The notes: generated by a model not told the origin, from the sequence alone. 24,061 nucleotides of DNA from Peptostreptococcaceae bacterium (GCA_016650135.1 JAENWH010000002.1:1-24061); one strand, 5' to 3'. Numbered from the stretch's first letter, positions 1-7,596 are shown. A program made the numbers and translations.

Positions 1-147
1 ACCAAGAAAATCCTTATTTTCCGCATAGAGGCTGTACTCTTCAAACCTGCTCATTTTGTATTTTTTATAACCAGCTTGTTCATAGATCCCTCTTATTTTG
101 AGAGTGGCTATTTCATCTGGTTTTAAATTTGCCAGTTTATACTCCAT
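1..147 (-). CDS. hisZ: ATP phosphoribosyltransferase regulatory subunit HisZ, N-terminal 49 codons (cut by window edge)
   Basis: The minus strand starts at an ATG complementary to 145-147 and stays open to the window edge, giving 49 residues that begin MEYKLANLKPDE. The segment with KKYKMSRFEEYSLY (about residues 28-41) followed by NKDFLG matches the conserved start of HisZ, the catalytically inactive HisRS-like subunit that partners short-form HisG in the first step of histidine synthesis. A purine-rich AAGGAAAGAGAGA stretch lies just upstream. It belongs to a different transcription unit from the catabolic cluster and probably marks the start of core chromosome. Only the N-terminus is visible, so a related HisRS-like protein cannot be excluded. 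Confidence 0.6.
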   Translation of the reverse strand, partial: MEYKLANLKPDEIATLKIRGIYEQAGYKKYKMSRFEEYSLYAENKDFLG

Positions 148-300
148 TCTGTTCTCTCTTTCCTTTCTGTGCTCTCTTGCTGTTGCAGCCATTTATTCAC
201 AGGATTGAATCCCTTATTGTGTTTACCAGTGTAATGTTATACAGTGCTAAAGCGCTACATGAATAATGTTACCACTCCCCTTTTTATAAGTCAAGCAAAA

Positions 301-321
301 TAAAGCAAAGCAAGCTGCTTT
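301..321 (-). terminator. weak hairpin downstream of the metallopeptidase gene
   Basis: On the minus strand AAAGCA and TGCTTT (316-321 and 307-312) can pair over a 3-base loop, followed by a T-rich run. This sits about 40 bases past the stop of the gene at 360-728. The stem is only 6 bp, so it is a marginal terminator. Nothing else was recognised between 148 and 359. Confidence 0.25.
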
Positions 322-359
322 CTAATCAGGTGCGGTATCTTAGCAAACTGATATAACTA

Positions 360-728
360 TTAATAACGGTCTTGATACTTTCTAAGTTGCTCAGCATCCT
401 TTTTCTCCAGCCCTTTTTCTCCGGCTAAAGATTCTAAATGATGTGTAAATTCGTGCAGCAAGGTATCTCTAAGTTTTTGCTTCATTTTTTCCGGAGCTAA
501 GTTGCCGTATAATTTTTCAAAGGAACCATAATAAATATATATAATCCTACCCATGCTTCCGCTATGGTGATATTCTCCCATGGTATATAAGTCATCATTA
601 ATCGCATGAGCGCTTCTCTTTGCTTCAGGAATAAGCAATATTCCTCCATTCAGTTCCTTATAAAATTCTGCAGGCAGACTCTCCGCTATTTCATCAAGCA
701 TGTCTTGCGCTTCTTCAATTGTAACCAT
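360..728 (-). CDS. small zincin-like metallopeptidase-family protein
   Basis: This encodes a 122-residue soluble protein with no signal peptide or membrane segment. HEFTHH at about residues 92-97, followed by ESLAGEKGLE, is the HExxH zinc motif of the short bacterial zincin-like metallopeptidase family, whose members are mostly uncharacterised; substrate and role are unknown. The start at 728 was chosen because a strong site (GGAGGGG) lies 5 bases upstream of that ATG; an in-frame ATG 19 codons earlier would encode a poor, charged extension and has no better site. It has the same orientation as hisZ. It lies beyond the terminator that closes the upstream pseudogene, so it is probably unconnected to the catabolic cluster. 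Confidence 0.7.
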   Translation of the reverse strand: MVTIEEAQDMLDEIAESLPAEFYKELNGGILLIPEAKRSAHAINDDLYTMGEYHHSGSMGRIIYIYYGSFEKLYGNLAPEKMKQKLRDTLLHEFTHHLESLAGEKGLEKKDAEQLRKYQDRY

Positions 729-783
729 AAGTTCCCCTCCACTCTTTCTATTATCAATTATATCCCGAGGTTGACTTTTACAC

Positions 784-815
784 AAGAAAAAGGAGACCTC
801 TTTTCAGAAGCCTCC
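784..815 (-). terminator. Rho-independent terminator after the saccharopine-dehydrogenase-like pseudogene
   Basis: On the minus strand GGAGGCTTCT (806-815) pairs with AGAGGTCTCC (792-801) around a GAAA loop, with two G-T wobbles, and is followed at once by TTTTTCTT. It lies about 46 bases after the stop of the pseudogene at 862-2105. It may be the original 3' end of the operon, before mobile elements broke the region between 2106 and 3455. Confidence 0.75.
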
Positions 816-861
816 CTCATTATAATAATTCTTATATTTTATTTCCCAATCATGTTGAGCA

Positions 862-2105
862 TTATTTTAGCATTACGCACATCTGCATATTCAGAATCCA
901 TTTCTCTGATACCGGCGGGAATTCATATTTAGCCAGTCTCGATACAAATGGATCCGGATCAAAGCTTTCTGGCCCATGAACACCCTTTTGATCCCATAAG
1001 CCGGTTGCAACCAGTTCCATCATAATTACAGGACTCACTGCGGTTTGCGCAACTACTGAATTAGTTCCATATTTACCAATACATACCTGATTATCAGCAA
1101 TCTGATATAAATAAACTGATCTCTTCATCTCATCTTTCTTACCAGTCACCCAGGTTCCCGCACATCCCTTGCCTGTCATTTTCAATGTTGATTCAACTGG
1201 ACTTGTAACAACTTTCACCAGAAAATCTCTTGGTGAAATTTCAGAATCTCCAACTTTTATTTTTTTAGTTGCGCTATCCATGCCTAGTGCTTCAAGATTC
1301 TTAAGCATTACTCTCAATTCTCTCGGTACCCCATATTTAAAGGTTACTCTGTTGCAGTCAATGACTCTTGGCACCAGAAGCACCTCTTCATGCTCCACAT
1401 TGATGACTTCAACATTGCCAATTCCTCCCGGGAAATTGAATATTTCTGGTTCAAAGAAGTTTTCGTTTGTAAACCAGCCTTTTCCCTTTTCATATATAAC
1501 CGATGGATTCAAGCATTCTTCTATTGTTGTCCAAACCGAGAAACCAAATTCTCCGTCTGCCCAGCATAATTATCTCCATCTCTTACATTTACCTGATCTA
1601 TTGTATCAAATAAATGCTTGTCAGCGAATCTTGCGAAACAGTCTGCCATTCCAGGTTCAACACCAGAACCAACAATTGCCATATTCCCGGCAGCTTCCCA
1701 GGCTTTATGTTTGTCAACCTGATAATCCCCTAATTTAATGCCGCATTGTTCATAAGGTTTTTCTTTATTTCTGTAAGAAAGTGTCATCGCACAATCTAAG
1801 TAACCAACGCCTACTTCTAAACAAGTATCAAAAATATTTTCATTAAATAAAGGGTGCACTTTATTCATCGCAAAAGTAATTCCATGCTTTTTAAAAACCT
1901 CTTTTATACTAGCTGCGTCTGTTGCATCTATTTTTTCAGCGACAAACCTTGGGTCGTTGCATTCTGCTGCAACAAACTTTGCTCTATCCAAATCATAATC
2001 CGAAATAACTGCTTTTTCTGCCCAGTTACCGCCTTCTCCAGCCCTTTTAATTATTTTTGCTGCAGATGTGCCTACGCCTCCTGCTCCAATAATACATAGT
2101 TTCAT
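862..2105 (-). pseudogene. saccharopine dehydrogenase-family oxidoreductase, frameshifted
   Basis: Two open segments in different frames together spell one saccharopine dehydrogenase-like protein. The N-terminal part (from 2105) has the Rossmann motif GAGGVG at residues 8-13 and NVRDGDNYAGQ before the break. The C-terminal frame continues DGEFGFSVWTTIEE, then LNPSVIYEKGKGWF, NVEHEEVLL and CNRVTFKYG, all typical of the family. Restoring one G near position 1557 joins the frames into about 414 residues, a normal family length. There is no recognisable ribosome binding site before the ATG, and mobile-element debris begins a few bases upstream, so the gene has probably lost its own expression signals. 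Family members reduce or oxidise C-N bonds in amino acid metabolism (saccharopine, carboxynorspermidine); the substrate here is unknown. A sequencing error at 1557 is the main alternative to a genuine pseudogene. Confidence 0.8.
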
Positions 2106-2181
2106 CTAGAACGAGGTTACATTCAACAAACAAGTCTGTGGAACATAACAGGGTCAAATATTTATGAAGGGAGTACACGCT

Positions 2182-2662
2182 ATGATTTATATTGGTATTG
2201 CTGTTTCTAAGAATAAACACGATTGTCTTATCGTGAATTCTGATGGTGAAATCCTCTTTGATGGATTTACCATTTTAAACAACCAATCAGGTTTTGATGA
2301 GCTTTATTCTAAAGCCATCTATTGCTCTGAAGATTTGTAAAAAGTAAAGGTAGACTTGAAACTACCGGTCACTACAGCGATAATCTCTTAGAGTTCTTAA
2401 TTAACAAAGGTTTTGCTACCCATGTCATTAATCCGTTGCATATTAGTCTTTACAGGAAAAGTCTAAGCCTTAGAAAGACTAAAACGGATAAGGTCGATGC
2501 CCACTCTATTGTAACTATGCTAAGGTCAGAAAACTTAAAGCCCTACTCGCATATATCTTATCACATCCGCGAATTAAAATCACTCAGCCGATACCGTTAA
2601 AACCCTTGATTGTTGAGCGACAGACTCTCGTCCGGTCAAACTGCAAATTGTTTTCTGCCTGA
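2182..2662 (+). pseudogene. IS110-family transposase, N-terminal remnant in three frames
   Basis: A start at 2182 follows GAAGGGAG and reads MIYIGIAVSKNKHDCL to a stop at 2340. Homology continues in a second frame (2331-2600) with LETTGHYSDNLLEFL, NPLHISLYRKSLSLRKTKTD and KVDAHSIVTMLRSE. A third frame (2600-2662) continues PLIVERQTLVRSNCKL. These are landmarks of the IS110 DEDD transposase N-terminal domain in correct order. At least two frameshifts are present, and the usual GIDVSK motif reads GIAVSK, which removes the first catalytic Asp. The C-terminal serine-containing domain is absent. It is the only recognisable coding remnant on the plus strand in the window. Confidence 0.8.
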
Positions 2663-2817
2663 TTCATAGGGAAAACAACAAAATCAAATCTGGACGACAC
2701 GATTTAATCAGGGAAACTGCACGCTGTCATAACTTTATCCATGTGAAGAACAGCAAGCTTCATATAGATAAGGCTATGATGAAAATCATCATAGCCCGAA
2801 AGAGGGTAAATGTGAAA

Positions 2818-3050
2818 TTAGTAAAGAGACTGATTGTTAACAGCAGCAAGCATGGTTTCCGAGTCGATGGTTTTCTTGTCAAGTTGAGCACCTAAAGCGA
2901 GCGCGTCGCACATGAGGTTGTCAATGAGGCGTGGATTCCCCTGTGAATAGTTGTGAGCGGTGCTTATGGCGGAAGGCTCTAAGATATCCCTGCTGCCACC
3001 GGCAAGTATAGTGCATAATACATGCCGCAGCGTAATCAATGGAAGGAACC
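2818..3050 (-). pseudogene. C-terminal fragment of an ExeA/TniB-like AAA ATPase from a transposon
   Basis: The minus-strand frame ending at 2818 contains LAGGSRDILEPSAIS, then AHNYSQGNPRLIDNLMCDA and IDSETMLAAVNNQSL. This matches the lid/C-terminal region of AAA ATPases that accompany DDE transposases (ExeA/TniB/IstB-like). Walker A and B motifs are missing, and the reading frame upstream of about 3050 no longer resembles the family. It is therefore a truncated relic, not a working gene. Confidence 0.6.
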
Positions 3051-3105
3051 TTGTTGTTCCGTTTGGTTTTGCTGTTCTGGACCTTGTTTGTAATGCGGAG
3101 TTCAT

Positions 3106-3184
3106 ACGTATCTTCTACATATAAAAGCACTTCAAGCCTATGCAAATCAAGGGGTTGAAGTGCTTTTATATGTAGAGGATACGT
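3106..3184. repeat. 30-bp inverted repeat with 19-base spacer
   Basis: The arms are 3106-3135 and 3155-3184, complementary at 29 of 30 positions, with a 19-base spacer. As RNA this would form a very stable long hairpin. It lies among IS fragments and overlaps no recognised gene. It may be a pair of terminal repeats left after deletion of an element's interior, or a small hairpin element. Confidence 0.85.
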
Positions 3185-3266
3185 TGTAAAACGAGAAAAG
3201 GTCAAGAAGAAAAGCAGAAAAAAACGTGTCGCAACAAGCAACACGCTGTAATACTAACATCATAGG

Positions 3267-3377
3267 TTAAGCGGAAAAGAATTTGGAGTAAAGGTAGGGT
3301 TTAAGCAGACTTGAAATTGTCGCCCTACAATGAAGTCGAACGATTCTCTGTTTTAATTCTTCTTCGTAATGTTGCAT
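3267..3377 (-). pseudogene. IS3-type OrfA N-terminal remnant
   Basis: A 36-residue reading frame starts MQHYEEELKQRIVRLH, which resembles the opening of IS3-family OrfA proteins (helix-turn-helix, usually about 90-100 residues). It is preceded by AAGAGG 6 bases before the ATG. The similarity stops after about 20 residues and the frame ends early, so this is a truncated fragment. Confidence 0.45.
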
Positions 3378-3455
3378 AAATCATCCTCTTTTCCTTAATA
3401 GTTATTATAAACTATTAGGTCGGGTTGTTACAACTTTACTATATCACTACACTTG

Positions 3456-4763
3456 CTATAAATTAAAGCAGGTCTTATATATTAGTTCTATTGCCTTTTC
3501 AAAATCACTATTCCGAACCCCAATAATCGTACTTTGCTCTAAAGATAAAATGTAAAGAAGCATTTCTACTGATGATTCTAAAAATGTATGAGTTACTTTT
3601 GCCAGTATGCTTGTTTTATCAATGCCTTCGCCGACTATAGCAATTAAAGCAATATCGTTGGAAATTGTAAGTTCTTCCCCTAAAGTTAAGTATTTCTGTT
3701 TTATTTCGCTGGTAGCTTCAATTGAAATAGCGTTTTCTGTAATCAAAGATAATTGATCAACGCCAAAAAGAATATATTTATAATTTAAGTTTACCTGTTC
3801 TGACAACTTGAGAACTTCTTGAAGGAATTGGTTACTTGGCTTCACATCTTTCCCTATCAAACTTAAAATCGAAAAATTTTTTTTGCCAGATATCCCTGTT
3901 GGTATCAGATGATTTCCTGATGTTGACACTTGTTTTTCCACCATTGTCCCAGAATCATAGGGGCTGTTTGTGTTCCGAATATTGATAGGTATTCCTGCCT
4001 CCATTACCGGATAAATCGCATCTTCATGCAATACCGAAGCACCCATGGATGTTAATTCTCGAAGTTCTTTATAGCTGATACTACTTATTGGAGAAGGGGA
4101 TTTAACAATCCTAGGATCTGCTGCCAATATACCGGAAACATCAGTCCAGTTTTCATAAACATTAGCATTTAGTGCCCTGGATATAATTGCACCTGTGATA
4201 TCAGACCCTCCCCTGGAAAAGGTTATCACCTGTCCTGCTGCATTCGAACCAAAAAATCCAGGAATAACGGCTGTTTTGCAATCCTTAAGTCTGGATGATA
4301 CCAAATCATAAGTTTTCTCAGTATCTAACTGTCCATCCGCTGTAAATAAAATTATTGTACTGGGGTCAATGAATTCATAGTCCAGAAATTGAGCCAAAAT
4401 GATACCATTTAAATACTCACCACGGCTTACTGTATAGTCATTGGTCGCTCCATCCTGGATTGCGGTTTTTATTTCTTCAATATATGGCTTAATATCCATA
4501 TTGATACCAAGTTCAAAAATAATATCTTGAAACCTACTCTGCACTTTATCGATACATTCCTCAAAGATTGAAGGAATACCAACAGATTTCTTACATTCAT
4601 ATAATAAATCTGTAACTTTGATGTCAGTGCTATTTCGCTTTCCTGGAGCAGAATTCACTACAAAGCGTCTGCTTGGATCCATCCCAATTATAGTCTTAAC
4701 TTTTTCAAATTGGGCAGCGTCTGCAAGAGAAGTGCCTCCGAATTTTGCTACCTTTACGCACAT
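3456..4763 (-). CDS. aspartate kinase
   Basis: This 435-residue cytoplasmic enzyme is an aspartate kinase (ATP + L-aspartate to 4-phospho-L-aspartate + ADP, reversible). KFGGTSLA at residues 7-14 is the kinase signature. NDYTVSRGEYLNG (108-120), TFSRGGSDITGA (181-192) and TDVSGILAADPR (207-218) form the nucleotide and aspartate sites. GASVLHEDAIYPVMEAGIPI (241-260) is also typical. Residues from about 298 onward form the C-terminal ACT regulatory region. AAGGAGG sits 7 bases before the ATG. It is the last intact gene of the cluster. Kinases of this family also accompany ectoine synthesis operons, but ectA and ectC are absent here, and ectoine hydrolase, Asd and a diaminobutyrate aminotransferase lie upstream on the same strand. 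I infer it may run backwards, making ATP from aspartyl phosphate. A purely biosynthetic role (lysine, threonine, methionine) remains possible. Confidence 0.93.
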   Translation of the reverse strand: MCVKVAKFGGTSLADAAQFEKVKTIIGMDPSRRFVVNSAPGKRNSTDIKVTDLLYECKKSVGIPSIFEECIDKVQSRFQDIIFELGINMDIKPYIEEIKTAIQDGATNDYTVSRGEYLNGIILAQFLDYEFIDPSTIILFTADGQLDTEKTYDLVSSRLKDCKTAVIPGFFGSNAAGQVITFSRGGSDITGAIISRALNANVYENWTDVSGILAADPRIVKSPSPISSISYKELRELTSMGASVLHEDAIYPVMEAGIPINIRNTNSPYDSGTMVEKQVSTSGNHLIPTGISGKKNFSILSLIGKDVKPSNQFLQEVLKLSEQVNLNYKYILFGVDQLSLITENAISIEATSEIKQKYLTLGEELTISNDIALIAIVGEGIDKTSILAKVTHTFLESSVEMLLYILSLEQSTIIGVRNSDFEKAIELIYKTCFNL

Positions 4764-4799
4764 TTTAAAACCTCCTTAAAATTATGATATTTTGGATGA

Positions 4800-4837
4800 G
4801 GAATAATTCCGATATATTTAAACAAGCAAATTATTCC
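4800..4837. promoter_or_regulatory. inverted repeat in the gap before the aspartate kinase gene
   Basis: GGAATAATT (4800-4808) and AATTATTCC (4829-4837) are exact inverted repeats separated by 20 bases, in the 175-base gap between the EutA-like gene and the kinase start. No T-tract follows on the minus strand, so it is unlikely to be a terminator. It could be an operator or an mRNA stem-loop affecting kinase expression. AT-rich chance pairing is possible. Confidence 0.3.
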
Positions 4838-4938
4838 GAATTTTTAATAGTTTTAGACTAACTTTATCATAGCAATTAATAGGAAAAGGTGATATACCTC
4901 TAAAATATCATTCCTTCCCCTCTAACCGATGTCCAAGA

Positions 4939-5667
4939 TTATAGCTCTAATAAACACCCATACCCTTGAATTTTATCATCAATGTTCAACTTTCTTAAAC
5001 TTTGCCAAAATGTGGCTTGTATTGCTGTAATAATCGGTTTTCCAAGTTCTCGTTCTAGTCGAGAAAGTATAGGAACCCCTTTCATCGAAGTACATAAAAC
5101 AACTATGGCTTCTGCCTCTTGACTATCCACTTCTCTGATAAGTTTTTCAATTTTCTCAAGACTTTGACTATTAATTTCGTAATCGTCCAGCATTCCTTGA
5201 CCAATGAAATTGACGATTTCAAAACCGTGATCATTTAAAAACCTTTTGGCCATGACATTGATATCGTCAACATACGGTGTAATAACTGCGATTTTTTTTA
5301 TTCCTAACTTTTCTAACGCCTCCACTACCGCAGTAGACGTTGTTGTACACGGAATGCCTTTCGAAACGGCTTCCATGTCTTCTATTATCTTTTTGTCATA
5401 ACCACTGCCCTGTATAAAGCTTCCGCTGGTACATCCCAATACAATAATATCTGGTTTTGCCGATGCCAATATTTTTGTTGCATCCAATGTCAAGTTTCGA
5501 AACTTCGCAACATTTTCAGCGCTAACATCATCTGCCATCATCCTCGTAGTAATTGTTATGACACCCTCTGGAGCCATTAAATAAAATTCAGGCTCCATTA
5601 CAAGTCCAGTTGATGGATAGGCAAGACCTATTTTTGCCCTTTGACCATAATTGTTAAATGTTGTCAT
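4939..5667 (-). CDS. Asp/Glu racemase-superfamily protein, EutA / arylmalonate-decarboxylase-like
   Basis: This 242-residue soluble protein has the two-Cys layout of the Asp/Glu racemase superfamily: Cys79 in IIVLGCTSGSF and Cys192 in IVVLCTSMKG. The N-terminal GLAYPSTGLVMEPEFY (14-29) places it nearer the maleate isomerase, arylmalonate decarboxylase and EutA branch than glutamate racemase. EutA is a protein of aerobic ectoine/hydroxyectoine utilisation operons proposed to help convert hydroxyectoine to ectoine. It lies directly downstream of the aconitase-X pair with a 90-base gap. The start has GGAAGG about 12 bases upstream. I infer a role in isomerising or epimerising a pathway intermediate. 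The exact reaction is not determinable here, and maleate isomerase-like chemistry is an alternative. Confidence 0.75.
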   Translation of the reverse strand: MTTFNNYGQRAKIGLAYPSTGLVMEPEFYLMAPEGVITITTRMMADDVSAENVAKFRNLTLDATKILASAKPDIIVLGCTSGSFIQGSGYDKKIIEDMEAVSKGIPCTTTSTAVVEALEKLGIKKIAVITPYVDDINVMAKRFLNDHGFEIVNFIGQGMLDDYEINSQSLEKIEKLIREVDSQEAEAIVVLCTSMKGVPILSRLERELGKPIITAIQATFWQSLRKLNIDDKIQGYGCLLEL

Positions 5668-5757
5668 AATAATAATCCATTCCTTCCCATTTAATTCGCT
5701 TTGCTAATTGAGCATAAAAAAATAATCGTATTACGCTCTTTTTAAACCATCCATATT

Positions 5758-6171
5758 CTATTTTCTATGTATTTCCACTTCTCCATTATTTCCATTGACT
5801 TTTACCCAATCACCTGTTTTAATATATTGACATGGATCTACATCCGCAAAGTCCGTGACCATAGGCACGTCCACAACTACAGCTGCAACTCCTACTCTTG
5901 AATCAATTGCCTTTATAATCCAAGCTGCCGGTTTTCGGCCATTGATCATTGCTGAATTAAAGTGGCTTGACCAACAATTGGAACCTTTTGAAGCGGGTAT
6001 GACAAGTATTTTTCCATCTATGCTTTCGCCCTCAGCAATATGACCCTTTTCAATGATGACCCCAGTTATGTCATCTATACCAGCCCATCCCTGTATACTG
6101 TTTGGGCATACCAATGCTTCCCCTTCTGCTATACCTTTTATTGCCCCTCGACCTCTAATGATATCAACCAA
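5758..6171 (-). CDS. aconitase X small subunit (DUF126 / AcnX_S)
   Basis: The gene encodes 137 residues with the swivelling-domain pattern of the aconitase-X small subunit: GRGAIKGIAEGEALV (7-21), then GKILVIPASKGSNCWSSHF (53-71), which holds the conserved PxxKGS active-site loop. The ATG follows the large-subunit stop after a single base, so the two are translationally coupled and surely form one enzyme. Known AcnX enzymes are Fe-S dehydratases acting on cis-3-hydroxy-L-proline in bacteria and on mevalonate 5-phosphate in archaea. In this cluster it probably dehydrates a beta-hydroxy amino acid or hydroxy acid intermediate; hydroxyectoine is the candidate suggested by the neighbours. Confidence 0.88.
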   Translation of the reverse strand: MVDIIRGRGAIKGIAEGEALVCPNSIQGWAGIDDITGVIIEKGHIAEGESIDGKILVIPASKGSNCWSSHFNSAMINGRKPAAWIIKAIDSRVGVAAVVVDVPMVTDFADVDPCQYIKTGDWVKVNGNNGEVEIHRK

Positions 6172-6172
6172 C

Positions 6173-7456
6173 TTATCTCCTCCACTTCCCTAATATTGCT
6201 GCATCAACACATTGTTTCATATCACCATAATATACATTGGCTTCAGTCATCGACCTGATGTAATGGGCTTGTTTAGCTCCATCCAAGGCAATTCCCACTG
6301 ATTTATTTATTGCTGTAGCACCAACCATTATTGGACATGAATTTGTAAACATCAGACCGCCAGCTTCTTCAATCACATCAAGATATTTATTTACTTTTGC
6401 CATCTCTTTTATTGGGTAAGCTGTCCAAACATAAAGTTTAACATTCTCTTTAATCTTCTTGCCTTTAATATAATCCGACAGAATTTGGATTTCTTCCAAA
6501 CTATAATGTGGGCAGCCTAAAGAAATAAGATCTACTTCCCCTTGGGTATCATCGCACAGTTGTTTCATTGATTCCTCACAGGCATTTTTTGTTATCACAA
6601 AAGTGCCTTCAACTGGCTTATACCCTGTAGCCATTTCAAGCGTATGTGCCTCAGGAGTCATCCCAACTATATGACACATAACTGCCCCACTAGTTGTAGC
6701 AATGGAGGCAAATAGTTGTTTTATTTCAATTATGGTAGGGTTTTCAAAATCACCTGTTATTATAGGTATGCCGTTCGATGGCAAAAGCCTGCCTATCGTA
6801 TATCCTACAACATCCCAGTCTTTTGCTGTCTTAGGTGAACATTCTATTCTAAATTCGTGCGTTCCATATCTACCCTCGGGTAGATGATTCCCCCATTTTG
6901 GCGTTCTTCCACAGATTGCTGACCAAACAGCTGCTTCAACCCCATCTGGGTTACCACATGCGCCGAGTATAGAATTGCAGAACATGGCATTACTTGATTC
7001 CGTAGTCACAAAATGTTCACCTTTTAATGGAAGCCATCCTATAAGATAAGGTGTGCAAGTACTGGAAATACTCACACCAGCTTCCTTCGTAATTTCTAGA
7101 AACGATTTATTCTTATCAAAATATTCTTTTGTTCGTCCCAGTTTCTCATATTCATTGGCATCACAATTTTCGGTACAAGTCAGGCAAAAACAGGATTCTG
7201 AAAACTTCTCGTCTTTAACATCAAATATTTCATTTGTACACATATACACTCTTGAAAATATCTCATTATAGTCATCCGATTCAATATGATCTAGATAAGG
7301 TTGCGCTCCCAAACCCAAAGTTGCTTTGGTCACCTTGCAAAGTTCCTCCGCACCTAAAACCTCTGCATATTGCACGATTTTTTCCAGAGATTTTTGTTTA
7401 AGCCGTCCCATTTCCCCGTTTAGAATCTTTTTTTCAAATTCTGTTAGCCTTATCAT
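6173..7456 (-). CDS. aconitase X large/catalytic subunit (DUF521 / AcnX)
   Basis: The product is 427 residues and carries the AcnX hallmarks STCTPYLIG (132-140), TESSNAMFCNSILGA (152-166), LGCPHYSLEE (313-322) and TNSCPIM (371-377); Cys134, Cys315 and Cys374 are candidate Fe-S ligands. It pairs with the small subunit one base downstream. Residues about 48-108 diverge from the classical hydroxyproline dehydratases: I do not see the usual HIDGCLYHG-type stretch. Instead there is a cysteine cluster (C89, C91, C94, C98) in ESCFCLTCTENC that could hold an additional metal site. The start at 7456 has no clear ribosome site of its own; an upstream in-frame stop rules out extension, and a 9-codon reading frame overlaps it. 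The Fe-S dehydratase fold is well supported, the substrate is not. Confidence 0.9.
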   Translation of the reverse strand: MIRLTEFEKKILNGEMGRLKQKSLEKIVQYAEVLGAEELCKVTKATLGLGAQPYLDHIESDDYNEIFSRVYMCTNEIFDVKDEKFSESCFCLTCTENCDANEYEKLGRTKEYFDKNKSFLEITKEAGVSISSTCTPYLIGWLPLKGEHFVTTESSNAMFCNSILGACGNPDGVEAAVWSAICGRTPKWGNHLPEGRYGTHEFRIECSPKTAKDWDVVGYTIGRLLPSNGIPIITGDFENPTIIEIKQLFASIATTSGAVMCHIVGMTPEAHTLEMATGYKPVEGTFVITKNACEESMKQLCDDTQGEVDLISLGCPHYSLEEIQILSDYIKGKKIKENVKLYVWTAYPIKEMAKVNKYLDVIEEAGGLMFTNSCPIMVGATAINKSVGIALDGAKQAHYIRSMTEANVYYGDMKQCVDAAILGKWRR

Positions 7457-7482
7457 GAAATTTCATCATTTTTTTTATCCAT
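7453..7482 (-). promoter_or_regulatory. possible 9-codon leader reading frame coupled to the aconitase-X start
   Basis: The only good Shine-Dalgarno sequence here, AGGAG at 7493-7497, precedes an ATG at 7482 that opens MDKKNDEIS and stops at a TGA overlapping the large-subunit ATG (ATGA arrangement). The large-subunit ATG lacks a site of its own. Ribosomes finishing this mini-frame could restart on the AcnX gene. Another ATG close to the AGGAG opens a 5-codon frame, so which one is used is unclear. Confidence 0.35.
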
Positions 7483-7538
7483 AACATTTCATCTCCTATC
7501 TTAATTTTTCGAATTAGTCAATATCTCCAAAACATTAA

Positions 7539-7567
7539 GCGGAAGGTATGTTTATAATACCTTCCGC
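7539..7567 (-). terminator. perfect 11-bp hairpin between the aminotransferase and aconitase-X genes
   Basis: GCGGAAGGTAT (7539-7549) and its exact complement (7557-7567) flank a 7-base loop, 30 bases after the aminotransferase stop. On the minus strand it is followed by TTAATGTTTT, a poor T-tract, so it is likely a leaky terminator or an mRNA processing/stability stem within the operon. Confidence 0.6.
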
Positions 7568-7596
7568 ACTTTACCCACCTTGCTTTATAATTGAAT

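Larger units (their letters stand above)
2106..3455. mobile_element. graveyard of decayed insertion-sequence fragments
   Basis: This 1.35-kb stretch between the aspartate kinase gene and the broken oxidoreductase holds no intact gene. It contains an IS110-type transposase remnant (2182-2662, plus strand), the end of an ExeA/TniB-like transposition ATPase (about 2818-3050, minus strand), a long inverted repeat (3106-3184) and the first residues of an IS3-type OrfA (3267-3377, minus strand). Nothing was recognised in 2663-2817. Element ends and target duplications could not be identified, which fits several old, overlapping insertions. Confidence 0.7.

Noticed and set aside
1169..1738. Plus-strand reading frame across the frameshift in the oxidoreductase gene
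   Set aside because: It is the antisense shadow of both halves of the saccharopine-dehydrogenase-like gene; it has no ribosome site or family resemblance.
2663..2817. Continuation of the IS110 transposase C-terminal domain on the plus strand
   Set aside because: A frame with SGRHDLIRETARC is open here, but I cannot match it to the IS110 C-terminal domain or any family, so it is not annotated.
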